DNA of 13,078 bases, from assembly GCA_021204565.1 (NCBI GenBank), contig JAJPZE010000064.1:1-13078 (forward strand), given 5' to 3'. The position numbers and the translations under genes are program-made. The first letter of the stretch is position 1. Every line of letters starts with the position of its first letter. Below, one piece after another: positions 5,969 to 13,078 of the stretch. The DNA is from Prevotella sp. (lineage in GTDB: Bacteria > Bacteroidota > Bacteroidia > Bacteroidales > Bacteroidaceae). The notes beneath the pieces were generated by a model that was not told the DNA's origin, made no database searches, and saw only the letters and a list, made by a program, of their open reading frames with translations.

Positions 5969-7588
5969 TTAAAGCAGATCCGGACTTATTTTATTCTCTG
6001 TTCGCGGCTGTTCTCCCGGTTTGTCATATCGGAAATAATCCATGTCGATAAAGCCGCCGGGAGTACGCGTCGCGTAATTAAAGAGCGCGAAGCGCGTACC
6101 CATAAACATACGAGTATAATCGTAAGTCAGCTTCACAGGAGAGCCGGCATATATCCAGTTATCGCCGTCGAGACTGTATGCGAGGCGTGCGTAATCGGCG
6201 GTGAAGTCGCCGTCGACACGCAACCAAACGGTATCCCGAACCAATGTTATACGCGCCATAACGTTTGTTTCAACGCCGGCAATAGCGTGCTCCGGCTCCT
6301 TAAAACGCGACTTCTGTTCACTCGCAACAAGGGTTAATCGCCCGGCTTCTTTCTCTATCGCGAGCACTCCGCTGTCCCCGTTAAACGCCGCCAAACCCGC
6401 GCGGTCGCCGTCTTTCATCCCCGTTAAATCAATACATGCAACCCCGCTGCAAGCCGGACCGACCATACGTTGCGAAAGGGTGTTTGGGGCAACGAACAAG
6501 TTATCGACAATACGTGAAGTATGTAGTCGAAGGTATCCCGGGCGTTCCGTCAGACTCCATGCCGTATCTATGGGATTATGGTTCCATTGCCAATATAAAG
6601 ACAGTTCCGGCGCGTTGAAATCATCGGAACCGCATATGCCGTCGGTTGATGTATAAGGCAATGACGTGTCGTTGGGGATATGCCCGTCCTCATCTCCGAG
6701 CATAGGCCAACCGTTCCTCCACGTACACGGCATCAGGCAGGGCACGCGCCCTACGCCTCCTCTGTCCTGGAATATCAGCCCGTACCAATTGCCATCGTTT
6801 CCATCTACGATACACCCCTGCCCCACGCCTCCGTAGGTCTCGAAAGCGGTCTCGAGGATAACCCGTTTCTCATAAGGACCGGTTATATTATCCGCCCTGT
6901 AACACACCTCGCGCCTGAGCCTTCCCGGCACGCTCCAGTCCATTGATATCATCAGCAGATAATATCTCCCGTCGTGTTTGATTACGGAGCTACCCTCCAG
7001 AAGACCCTGTTCATCGGCATCTCTTTCAAACAATTGGCAATCGATGCCGCCTTGTTTAACGCCGGTTAAGTCCGTATTCAGCTCCGTCAGCCGACCCGTC
7101 CCGTGAAAGAGATACACCCGTCCGTCATCGTCAAAGAACAGCGAACCGTCGTGAAAACGCGGGGGGCGGGAGAGGAGCGACCACGGTCCGGCAGGGTCGG
7201 AAGCGGTGAAGATAAAGCCGCGATGAGGCTCTCCGTTGGCTGTGAACCAGACATAAAACCGCCCGTCGTGATAACGGATGGATGATGCCCATTGCCCTTG
7301 ACCGTATGCCGTTCCTTCGGTCAGGTCGTAGCGCGACCCGTCGTTAATACAGGGGAAGACATAACTTATTGTCTCCCAGTGCTGCATATCCGGGGAACGC
7401 ATGACCGGCGCTCCGGGCATAAGGTGCATAGTGGTTGACACCATGTAATAGTATTCCCCGACGCGAACAACCGACATGTCTGGCACGTCGGCATAGATTA
7501 TCGGGTTGCGGTACTGCGCCCGTGCCGGGGCGTTAAGAGATAATAAAGCGCAAAGGAAAAGAATGGTTCGCGAAGCGAAACGGCTCAT
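5969..7588 (-). CDS. GH43 family glycosidase (subfamily 10-like, xylan-active)
   Basis: A 539-residue exported GH43 enzyme with signal peptide MSRFASRTILFLCALLSLNA plus PARAQ. The mature protein opens with NPIIYADVPDMSVVRVGEYY, then STTMHLMPGAPVMRSPDM, a signature I associate with the GH43 subgroup containing Bacteroidetes beta-xylosidases. Likely catalytic residues are the base Asp37 (VPDMS, equivalent to the usual PDPS), modulator Asp147 (FHDGSLFFDDDG) and acid Glu198 (LLEGSSVIKHDGRYYLL). GGVGQGCIVDGNDGNWYG near 253-270 is the usual late propeller motif. Residues about 322-525 form a C-terminal beta-sandwich domain (SDDFNAPELSLYWQWNHNP). The start ATG lies 12 bases after the HTCS stop, so the two are almost certainly one operon. 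It is clearly distinct from the neighbouring GH43 and would release a different linkage or side chain. Substrate is inferred. Confidence 0.9.
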   Translation of the reverse strand: MSRFASRTILFLCALLSLNAPARAQYRNPIIYADVPDMSVVRVGEYYYMVSTTMHLMPGAPVMRSPDMQHWETISYVFPCINDGSRYDLTEGTAYGQGQWASSIRYHDGRFYVWFTANGEPHRGFIFTASDPAGPWSLLSRPPRFHDGSLFFDDDGRVYLFHGTGRLTELNTDLTGVKQGGIDCQLFERDADEQGLLEGSSVIKHDGRYYLLMISMDWSVPGRLRREVCYRADNITGPYEKRVILETAFETYGGVGQGCIVDGNDGNWYGLIFQDRGGVGRVPCLMPCTWRNGWPMLGDEDGHIPNDTSLPYTSTDGICGSDDFNAPELSLYWQWNHNPIDTAWSLTERPGYLRLHTSRIVDNLFVAPNTLSQRMVGPACSGVACIDLTGMKDGDRAGLAAFNGDSGVLAIEKEAGRLTLVASEQKSRFKEPEHAIAGVETNVMARITLVRDTVWLRVDGDFTADYARLAYSLDGDNWIYAGSPVKLTYDYTRMFMGTRFALFNYATRTPGGFIDMDYFRYDKPGEQPRTENKISPDLL

Positions 7589-7600
7589 ATTGAAGGGTGT

Positions 7601-10600
7601 TTAATCTGCATTATTGCTGTTCTCCGGCGCGCTTTCTTCCGCATCGGAGAATAGTGTCGGCTGCGTCTTTTTATCCGCCGCACGCTCGCCGTACGCCGAC
7701 GGGGACACGCCGTAAAGCGATTTGAAGCAGGTGGAGAACGTGCTTAAATTGGAGTAACCCACCAGCCCGGCCACCTCCGAAATGGAGTGTTTCTTCTCCG
7801 CCAAGAGTGTCGCGGCCTGCTTCATACGTATGTTTTTAAGGAAGTTTCGCGTGGTTTGATTGGTGAGTTCTTTTAGTTTGCGATGGAGATGAACACGGCT
7901 TATACCCACCTCCGACGCAATAGTCTCCACCGTTAAATCAGGGTCGGCAAGGTGCGCGTTGACCGTCTTCATTATCCTTTCCATTAGCCGGTCGTCAGGG
8001 CTTTGAGCCGTTATCTTCTCCAATTTCTCCTCTCCCGACCGTTGTCTGCCGCTGTAAATGGTGCGCAAAAGCGCCCGGGAAGAGAGGAGATTCTTTATTG
8101 TATGGCGCAACACTTCGAGGTTGAAAGGCTTGGTGATGTACGCGTCGGCACCGGTGTCGAGCCCCTCGATATTGTCCTCCTCGCCGGCTTTTGCCGTGAG
8201 CAATATTATCGGAATATGATTAAGACGTATGTTCTGCCTGATTCTCCGGCATAGCTCCAGCCCGTCCATTTCGGGCATCATCACGTCGCTGATTATCAGG
8301 TCGGGCACGTGCAGGAACACGCTTTCCAACGCCTCCTTTCCGTTAACGCACTCCTCAATAACGTACATATCCTCCAACTCCTGCTTAAGATAAAGGCGTA
8401 TGTCATCATCGTCCTCAGCTATCAAAATCCGCCGGTGGGTGCGGCTGGCTCCCGCCGTCCCGTCCTTTGAAAGCGGCGTGAGAACGGGCGGTGTATTCGG
8501 GTTTGTGCCGGTCTCTTTATTCTCCGGCGCGTCCGCAGAGCCCTCTTTCTCTATCTCGTCTTCACGCAAATGACCGCAACCCAAGGGCAAACGGACGGTG
8601 AAGCGACACCCGCTTTGCCCCTCCGGCAGGTTCTCTGCAAACACCACTCCATGGTGGAGCCTAACGAGCGAGCGTGTAAGGTGAAGCCCCACGCCGGTGC
8701 CGTTATGACCGGTGTTGTTCTCCGTTTGATAAAAACGGTCGAATATACGTTCAAGCTCCAAAGCGTCGATACCGGTGCCGCTGTCGGTAACGGTTATCTC
8801 CGCTACAGACCTGAGCGGCTCGTCCGTCAAGGGGTAATCAGCCCTGCGTAATGCAACTTCGATGCTCCCCCCGTCGGGGGTAAACTTAAACGCATTAGAG
8901 AGGATATTGACGATTATCTTGTCGAAGTGTGCCGGGTCAATCCATAGCGGCAGAGGGTCGGAAGCGTTGTTGCGGAATGTGTACGAAATATGTTTCTCTT
9001 CCGCTATATCGGAGAATGCGGCGTATATGTCGGATAGAACGGAGACGATATTAACCTCTTTGAAGCGAAGCCGCATCTGCCCTTTATCTATCTTCCGAAT
9101 ATCCATCAATTGGTTCACGAGGTTGAGTATCCGCTCCGCATTACGGTATATAGTGCCGTAGGCGCGTTGACGTTTCTCATCGCCATCCCGCTCCATCAGT
9201 TGGCGCAGGGGACTGATAATCAGCGTCATCGGAGTGCGTATCTCGTGCGATATGTTTATAAAGAATTGCAGTTTGGCTTCGCCTAATTGCTCCGCCCTCA
9301 ACAGGCGCAGACGCTCCCGGCGGTCGCTCAACCGGCGGCGTATCTGCCCCGTTATGAACACCGCCGCGGCGAGAATAAGGATGATGTAAACTACCCATGC
9401 CCACCACGCCGACCACCAGGGGCGGTCAATGCGAATAACTATCTCTTTTGCTGCACAGACCGTCATACCATCCGACGCACGCACGCGGAAGCGGTATCGA
9501 CCCGGGCTCAAACCGCTGAACGAGATGCGGTTGATGCCGTGCGGCAGGGCAATCCAACGGTCGTCGTTCATAGAATATTCATAAATGATACGGTCGGTAT
9601 TGTCGAGTTCAACGGTAGAGAACTCGATGGTGAACGCGTTGTCGTTATGCGCCAAACGGAATGTTTCCGCGTTATAAACAGGACAATCAATAATGTCCTT
9701 GCCGCCCGATTTGACTCCCTTTCTTACGGGTTTGCCGAACAGATAAAAATCGGTTATGCGCACCTGACGCTTGCGGGTTGCGGTGGTGATTTCCAGCGGA
9801 TTGAACCACGTTATTCCATTTACTCCGCCGAACCATAGCCGTCCCTCGCTGTCGCGGAACGAGGCATTCTTGCTGAACTCGTTGCCTTGCAAGCCGTCGC
9901 CGGCGTAGTAATTAATAAATTTCTTGGTCGCCGGTTGAAAACGGGACATGCCGTTGCTCGTGCTTATCCATAAATATCCGTCGTCGCCTTCACGCACCGC
10001 GTATACCATATTGTTGCACAAGCCGTCGTCCGCCGTATAATGTTCGAGACTGTCGGTCTTGGCATCCCAGCCGAGCAAACCCTCCGACGTGCCCGCCCAA
10101 ATATGTCCGTCATGCCCCTCGCAAAACGAGTAAACAATCGATTGATGAAGTACAAAACGCGGCTCGTCCGCCGGGCTGTCGGGGTTCACCACGCACATCC
10201 CGTTGTATGTGCCGAGATATAAACGGTTCTTCGCCTGAGAATAATAAATACATCCAATCCAGTTGTCTGTATCAGGATAATGTGTTATCCGCCGCGCCGA
10301 AGGGTCGTAGGAATACAGCCCGTTACCCATTGTCGCAATCCATACGCGTCCGCGCTTGTCCTCCGCAAAACCGTATATATTCCTCGCTTGTTTGCCGCCC
10401 TCATCCCGTAACTCCTCTATGTGGGTACATCTGCCTGTCGCGGGGTCGAACCATGCCGCGCCGTCGGCGTACGAGCCGAGCCATATACGCCCCCGCGAGT
10501 CCTCAAACACCGAGACGATAATCGCGGGGACGGAAGAGGGGTCGCCCGTATGCATATAATGGCGGCGCACCGCGCAATCTTTGCTTATAACGTACAGCCC

Positions 10601-11740
10601 GTCGTTATCCGTCCCGACGTATGTCGTCCCTTTCGCATCGCAATAAACGGCGGTAACGCAACAGTCGCCGATGAAGTCTTTCGACACCGATTTGCTCCCC
10701 CAATACCTGAATCCGCTTCGGCGCGGAGGTATCATCAGCACCCCCTTTTGATATATTCCAATCCAGAGATTTCCCGTGTTGTCCCGGCACACGGCGTGCA
10801 CTTTCAAGTTGCTCGTCGCGAAGCTGTCATCCTCAAAGATATAGTCCGTCAGGCGGCGGGTTTTGCCGTCATATACCTTCATTCCATTGCCGTCGGTGCC
10901 GATATAGATAGCGTCCCCACCGGCGGGAAAGATGGTTTTGACCGGGAAGTCCCGGCTTCCGCCGCCGGCAAGAGGGATAAACTTATCTGTCTTGCGGTCG
11001 TATCGGTACGCTCCGTTACGCGGGCTCCCGCCGTAGACATTCCCCTCTTTATCCGTGCATAACTTTATTATGAAAGGCAGGTCTTTGCTTATGGGAAACG
11101 ATTTGATATGTCCGTCGGCACCCAATCTGTACACTCCGTATCCTTCTTTTGAAAACCATATATTGTCCTCCCCGTCGGCCATCATCGTTTCTATAAAAGA
11201 TGTCGGCGCGGACAGTTCGAGCCGGTCGTAATACAACCCTTCATCCGTTATCTCGAGCCGGCACATCACGTTCCCTGATACCCAAATCTCCCCGCTCCGA
11301 CGCTGTATGATGCCGGTGATGTAGTTCTTCAACGTGCTGTTGTCCTTGAACCGGGCGGGAGCGGAGAAGGTGTCGGAGGCAGGGTCGTAGAGTTGCACGC
11401 CGTTGTATGTGCCGACAAAGAAACGCCCGTCGCGGTCGGTGAAGAGCGTGCGTACATAGTTGTGGGCAAGGGAGTGCTCGTCGCCCGGACGATTCTTGTA
11501 AACGGTCAGTTTCACCCCGTCGTAGCGGTTCAATCCATTCTCCGTCGCAATCCATATTATCCCGTCGCGGTCGACGCAAACATCATTCAACAAAGTGCAC
11601 GACAAACCCTCGTCAGCAGTGAAAACGCGGACTGATTGACCGGATACAACCAATATTCCGAACAATAATAACACACATATCAACCCCCCTCGCAACGTCT
11701 GCCGAACCGAGATACGTGAGTTATAAAACATTGTCAACAT
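7601..11740 (-). CDS. Hybrid two-component system sensor/AraC-type regulator (HTCS)
   Basis: One polypeptide, 1379 residues from ATG 11740, combining sensor, kinase, receiver and DNA-binding domains; in Bacteroidetes such HTCS proteins sense oligosaccharides in the periplasm and activate the adjacent PUL. An N-terminal hydrophobic segment (about 18-34) is followed by two-component propeller repeats (GLSCTLLNDVCVDRDGIIWI and many 'G.lWigT.nGl..yd' blades) to about 655, and a Y_Y_Y domain (about 700-774). A membrane helix (about 775-797), HisKA with His832 (NISHEIRTP) and HATPase (NILSNAFKFT; DSGTGI; GTGVGLHL) come next. Last are a receiver (EDDDD at 1109-1113, phospho-acceptor Asp1152, Lys1204) and a C-terminal AraC helix-turn-helix (about 1250-1355), then an acidic tail. 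All key residues are present. ATG 11731 is an alternative start; TTG 11758 is unlikely because it lies at the predicted transcription start. Confidence 0.95.
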   Translation of the reverse strand: MLTMFYNSRISVRQTLRGGLICVLLLFGILVVSGQSVRVFTADEGLSCTLLNDVCVDRDGIIWIATENGLNRYDGVKLTVYKNRPGDEHSLAHNYVRTLFTDRDGRFFVGTYNGVQLYDPASDTFSAPARFKDNSTLKNYITGIIQRRSGEIWVSGNVMCRLEITDEGLYYDRLELSAPTSFIETMMADGEDNIWFSKEGYGVYRLGADGHIKSFPISKDLPFIIKLCTDKEGNVYGGSPRNGAYRYDRKTDKFIPLAGGGSRDFPVKTIFPAGGDAIYIGTDGNGMKVYDGKTRRLTDYIFEDDSFATSNLKVHAVCRDNTGNLWIGIYQKGVLMIPPRRSGFRYWGSKSVSKDFIGDCCVTAVYCDAKGTTYVGTDNDGLYVISKDCAVRRHYMHTGDPSSVPAIIVSVFEDSRGRIWLGSYADGAAWFDPATGRCTHIEELRDEGGKQARNIYGFAEDKRGRVWIATMGNGLYSYDPSARRITHYPDTDNWIGCIYYSQAKNRLYLGTYNGMCVVNPDSPADEPRFVLHQSIVYSFCEGHDGHIWAGTSEGLLGWDAKTDSLEHYTADDGLCNNMVYAVREGDDGYLWISTSNGMSRFQPATKKFINYYAGDGLQGNEFSKNASFRDSEGRLWFGGVNGITWFNPLEITTATRKRQVRITDFYLFGKPVRKGVKSGGKDIIDCPVYNAETFRLAHNDNAFTIEFSTVELDNTDRIIYEYSMNDDRWIALPHGINRISFSGLSPGRYRFRVRASDGMTVCAAKEIVIRIDRPWWSAWWAWVVYIILILAAAVFITGQIRRRLSDRRERLRLLRAEQLGEAKLQFFINISHEIRTPMTLIISPLRQLMERDGDEKRQRAYGTIYRNAERILNLVNQLMDIRKIDKGQMRLRFKEVNIVSVLSDIYAAFSDIAEEKHISYTFRNNASDPLPLWIDPAHFDKIIVNILSNAFKFTPDGGSIEVALRRADYPLTDEPLRSVAEITVTDSGTGIDALELERIFDRFYQTENNTGHNGTGVGLHLTRSLVRLHHGVVFAENLPEGQSGCRFTVRLPLGCGHLREDEIEKEGSADAPENKETGTNPNTPPVLTPLSKDGTAGASRTHRRILIAEDDDDIRLYLKQELEDMYVIEECVNGKEALESVFLHVPDLIISDVMMPEMDGLELCRRIRQNIRLNHIPIILLTAKAGEEDNIEGLDTGADAYITKPFNLEVLRHTIKNLLSSRALLRTIYSGRQRSGEEKLEKITAQSPDDRLMERIMKTVNAHLADPDLTVETIASEVGISRVHLHRKLKELTNQTTRNFLKNIRMKQAATLLAEKKHSISEVAGLVGYSNLSTFSTCFKSLYGVSPSAYGERAADKKTQPTLFSDAEESAPENSNNAD

Positions 11741-11762
11741 ATAAAGATTGTTTCCCAAGACG

Positions 11763-11793
11763 CAAAAATAAGGAATTTCCCCGCCCCCGCAAA
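11763..11793 (-). promoter_or_regulatory. Promoter of the HTCS-GH43 operon
   Basis: On the minus strand, TTTG (11793-11790) and TATTTTTG (11770-11763) match the Bacteroidetes -33 and -7 consensus exactly, with 19 bp between them. Transcription would begin near 11757, giving a 16-25 nt leader before the ATG codons at 11740 and 11731. This argues that the in-frame TTG at 11758 is not the start. Confidence 0.75.
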
Positions 11794-11807
11794 CGATACG
11801 GGGAAAT
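11775..11807. promoter_or_regulatory. 9-bp inverted repeat bracketing the HTCS -33 box
   Basis: Plus-strand ATTTCCCCG (11775-11783) and CGGGGAAAT (11799-11807) are perfect complements separated by 15 bp, a 33-bp dyad. The -33 TTTG of the HTCS promoter (11790-11793) lies in its centre, and the right arm ends 4 bp before the -7 box. A protein bound here as a dimer would block RNA polymerase, so it could be a repressor or autoregulatory site. No GTTACAT half-site is seen here, so it is not the same element as the one at 5779-5840. Confidence 0.45.
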
Positions 11808-11992
11808 AATTTGGAGCTGTGTGCAGATACGTTGCACTCTCCTCAAACCGTCTCTCCCGTCTCCTCATTTCATACCTCGCATTCTCACAAAACTACATTC
11901 CGATAACTAAAACCCGCCGCTATACTGGGCATAAACCGTCGGTTTACGAGAGCCTGGAGATATGCAGGGAGGAGATAGAGTTTAACTCTTAC
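11808..11992. other. Intergenic stretch with a 15-bp palindrome, no gene seen
   Basis: Between the HTCS promoter and the upstream terminator I find no convincing gene on either strand. The one clear element is a perfect palindrome with a one-base centre, TAAACCGTCGGTTTA at 11932-11946. It lies about 140 bp upstream of the -33 box, rather far for a classical operator. The plus-strand frame open across this stretch runs into the antisense of the next gene and has no recognisable protein features. Confidence 0.4.
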
Positions 11993-12066
11993 AAAAAAAC
12001 AATATCTCCGGCGGGCGTATGGTGCCCGTCGGAGATATTGTTAATGTACTCCCGAATATGCAGGGA
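11960..12066. repeat. 11-bp direct repeat flanking the terminator
   Basis: ATATGCAGGGA occurs at 11960-11970 and again at 12056-12066, 96 bp apart and on either side of the terminator hairpin. An exact 11-mer pair in about 100 bp is more than expected by chance, though not compelling alone. It could be the scar of a small insertion or a hint that the terminator block moves as a unit. Confidence 0.35.
11993..12040 (-). terminator. Intrinsic terminator of the BACON/OB-fold gene
   Basis: On the minus strand an 11-bp arm CAATATCTCCG (12040-12030) pairs perfectly with CGGAGATATTG (12010-12000). One A-C mismatch separates this from an inner 5-bp GC-rich stem, closed by a 7-nt loop. Seven T residues follow almost immediately (11999-11993). 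This is a textbook rho-independent terminator 31 bases after the stop codon at 12071. It insulates the HTCS operon from the gene upstream, so the BACON/OB gene is probably not part of the same transcript. Confidence 0.88.
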
Positions 12067-12070
12067 TGTA

Positions 12071-13078
12071 TTATTCGTGCGCGACGTACATTGCCCCGCC
12101 GGCTTCAACAAGCCCGCCGTAGCTCGTTTTGTAACAGATGATTGTCAGCTCGTCCCCATCGCTTACGCCGAGCGTGCCGAACGCTCCGCTTTCGCCGCCA
12201 ACGCCCGTTGACACACCGTAAACATACACCTCGCCGGTTGAATCGGCAAGAGCGAAGTTGCCGTATATATCAAGGTCAAACTTCGTACCGTCTTCCGACG
12301 ATTGGCAGACCGTACCCGTGAGGCGGTAATACGTACCGCTGTCGTCGGATAATTCGCGGAACGAAGCAATGTCAATCGGCGTTACGGGCGTAATATCTTC
12401 TGCGTACGCATCGGTCATCTCTATCGTTTCGCCGTATTGATTGCGCTTTCCGACAACGGTTATAATATCGCCCTCGTTCGCTCCGAGAAGCGCAAAGCCG
12501 TCCATATTATATATATATGTCTCGCCGGAATAATCGGCGACGTAAAACCTGCCGTTGTCTGCACTCTCGACAGAGGATATATAGCCCGTTATGCGATATT
12601 GTGTATCGCTAACCTCTGCGGCGTTAAACTCCGCGATACTTACCGGCATTATCGAGCCCGCCTGCGTGATTATTGTCTGACAGGAGTACTCGTTAGAGTC
12701 TGATGTTGTATAAAAGACAATTGTCGTATTGCGGTCTCCGCCGTCGTTGCGGGCCACGTTAAACGTTATTGTAACGCTTCCGTTTGCCGACACGATAGAG
12801 GCGATGGAGAGCCAATCCTTTGCATCGTCGGGGATGTCAACCGTTACGCCGTCGCCCGCACACGCTAATTCAACGGCGAATGCTCCGCCCTCAAGCGGCA
12901 TATTGCCGTCTTCCGGGTCGACCGAATTGACGGAAATGAGCGACTTAGTTACGCTTATAAACGTTGCGTCAACCAGCTCCACAACCGTTCCGTAGGTGCT
13001 TCGCGGACCCTCGACGGTTACCTCGTCGCCAACCTCAACGCCGAACGTCGACCATGCATACGAGCCCGACGAGTTGAC
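12071..13078 (-). CDS. BACON and OB-fold repeat protein, 5'-partial
   Basis: The frame is open to the window edge, so 335 C-terminal residues are seen and the true start lies outside. Domains in order: the end of an OB-fold (FGVEVGDEVTVEGPRSTYGT, about 1-45); a BACON domain (about 46-141, with its DWLSIAS strand and closing QTIITQAG); a second OB-fold (about 145-229, QYRITGYISSVESADNGRFY, GDIITVVGKRNQYGET); and a third (about 234-333, TYYRLTGTVCQSSEDGTKFD, GDELTIICYKTSYGG). OB2 and OB3 are clear internal repeats. Proteins of this make-up in Bacteroidetes are usually exported or lipid-anchored, and BACON domains are thought to bind carbohydrate or mucin; no catalytic domain is visible here. 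The signal sequence would lie beyond the edge. It ends with its own terminator, so a direct role in the PUL is not implied. Confidence 0.8.
   Translation of the reverse strand, partial: VNSSGSYAWSTFGVEVGDEVTVEGPRSTYGTVVELVDATFISVTKSLISVNSVDPEDGNMPLEGGAFAVELACAGDGVTVDIPDDAKDWLSIASIVSANGSVTITFNVARNDGGDRNTTIVFYTTSDSNEYSCQTIITQAGSIMPVSIAEFNAAEVSDTQYRITGYISSVESADNGRFYVADYSGETYIYNMDGFALLGANEGDIITVVGKRNQYGETIEMTDAYAEDITPVTPIDIASFRELSDDSGTYYRLTGTVCQSSEDGTKFDLDIYGNFALADSTGEVYVYGVSTGVGGESGAFGTLGVSDGDELTIICYKTSYGGLVEAGGAMYVAHE

Noticed and set aside
11741..11758. TTG 11758 as the HTCS start
   Set aside because: It coincides with the predicted transcription start from the -33/-7 boxes at 11763-11793, and two ATG codons follow directly before the signal-anchor segment.
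11819..12211. Plus-strand open frame across the intergenic region
   Set aside because: It runs through the terminator hairpin and into the antisense of the BACON/OB gene; no promoter, leader or protein motif supports it.
12071..12982. BACON/OB gene starting at GTG 12982
   Set aside because: The frame is open upstream to the window edge and encodes the end of another OB-fold (EVGDEVTVEGP), so 12982 is internal.
1..13078. tRNA, rRNA, CRISPR array, insertion sequence
   Set aside because: I saw no cloverleaf or rRNA motifs, no regularly spaced repeats beyond the three half-sites at 5779-5840, and no transposase.

Overview
The window reads as Bacteroidales DNA. It carries a polysaccharide utilisation locus (PUL) with SusC/SusD-type proteins, a hybrid two-component system with an AraC-type output domain, BACON/OB-fold domains, and promoters of the Bacteroidetes -33 TTTG / -7 TAnnTTTG type. 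Base composition is moderately GC-rich, which would fit families such as Muribaculaceae or Prevotellaceae, but I cannot assign a family from sequence alone. All supported genes are on the minus strand, so the window is described from high to low coordinates.

13078-12071 is the 3' part of a secreted-type protein built from OB-fold repeats and one BACON domain. A strong hairpin-plus-T-tract terminator follows it (12040-11993). The gap 11992-11759 holds a well-formed promoter for the next gene; a 9-bp inverted repeat brackets its -33 element. 11740-7601 is a complete hybrid two-component system (HTCS). Twelve bases later comes a GH43 glycosidase (7588-5969), probably in the same transcript. The gap 5968-5682 contains a second promoter and, just upstream of it, three GTTACAT half-sites spaced 20-23 bp apart, a good candidate for the HTCS operator. 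The second transcript starts with another GH43 enzyme (5681-3999) and continues into a SusC-like TonB-dependent receptor starting at 3945.

From about 1242 to the left edge the sequence is a mosaic. The first SusC loses its C-terminus and runs in frame into the C-terminal part of a SusD-like lipoprotein. That joins, out of frame, the plug/early-barrel part of a second SusC. This jumps to the second SusC's C-terminal barrel, which in turn jumps to a different protein that looks like a carbohydrate-binding module. The order susC-susD-susC-(susD)-binding protein is what one expects of a tandem susCD xylan locus, but four internal stretches are missing. Either the locus has decayed by serial deletion or the assembly was collapsed here; sequence alone cannot decide.

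Together the genes suggest sensing, import and trimming of a xylan- or arabinoxylan-type glycan. The HTCS would bind a released oligosaccharide and activate the GH43-susCD operon through the GTTACAT sites. The GH43 enzymes would cleave xylose or arabinose from oligosaccharides delivered by SusCD. The substrate is inferred from family membership, not shown directly.
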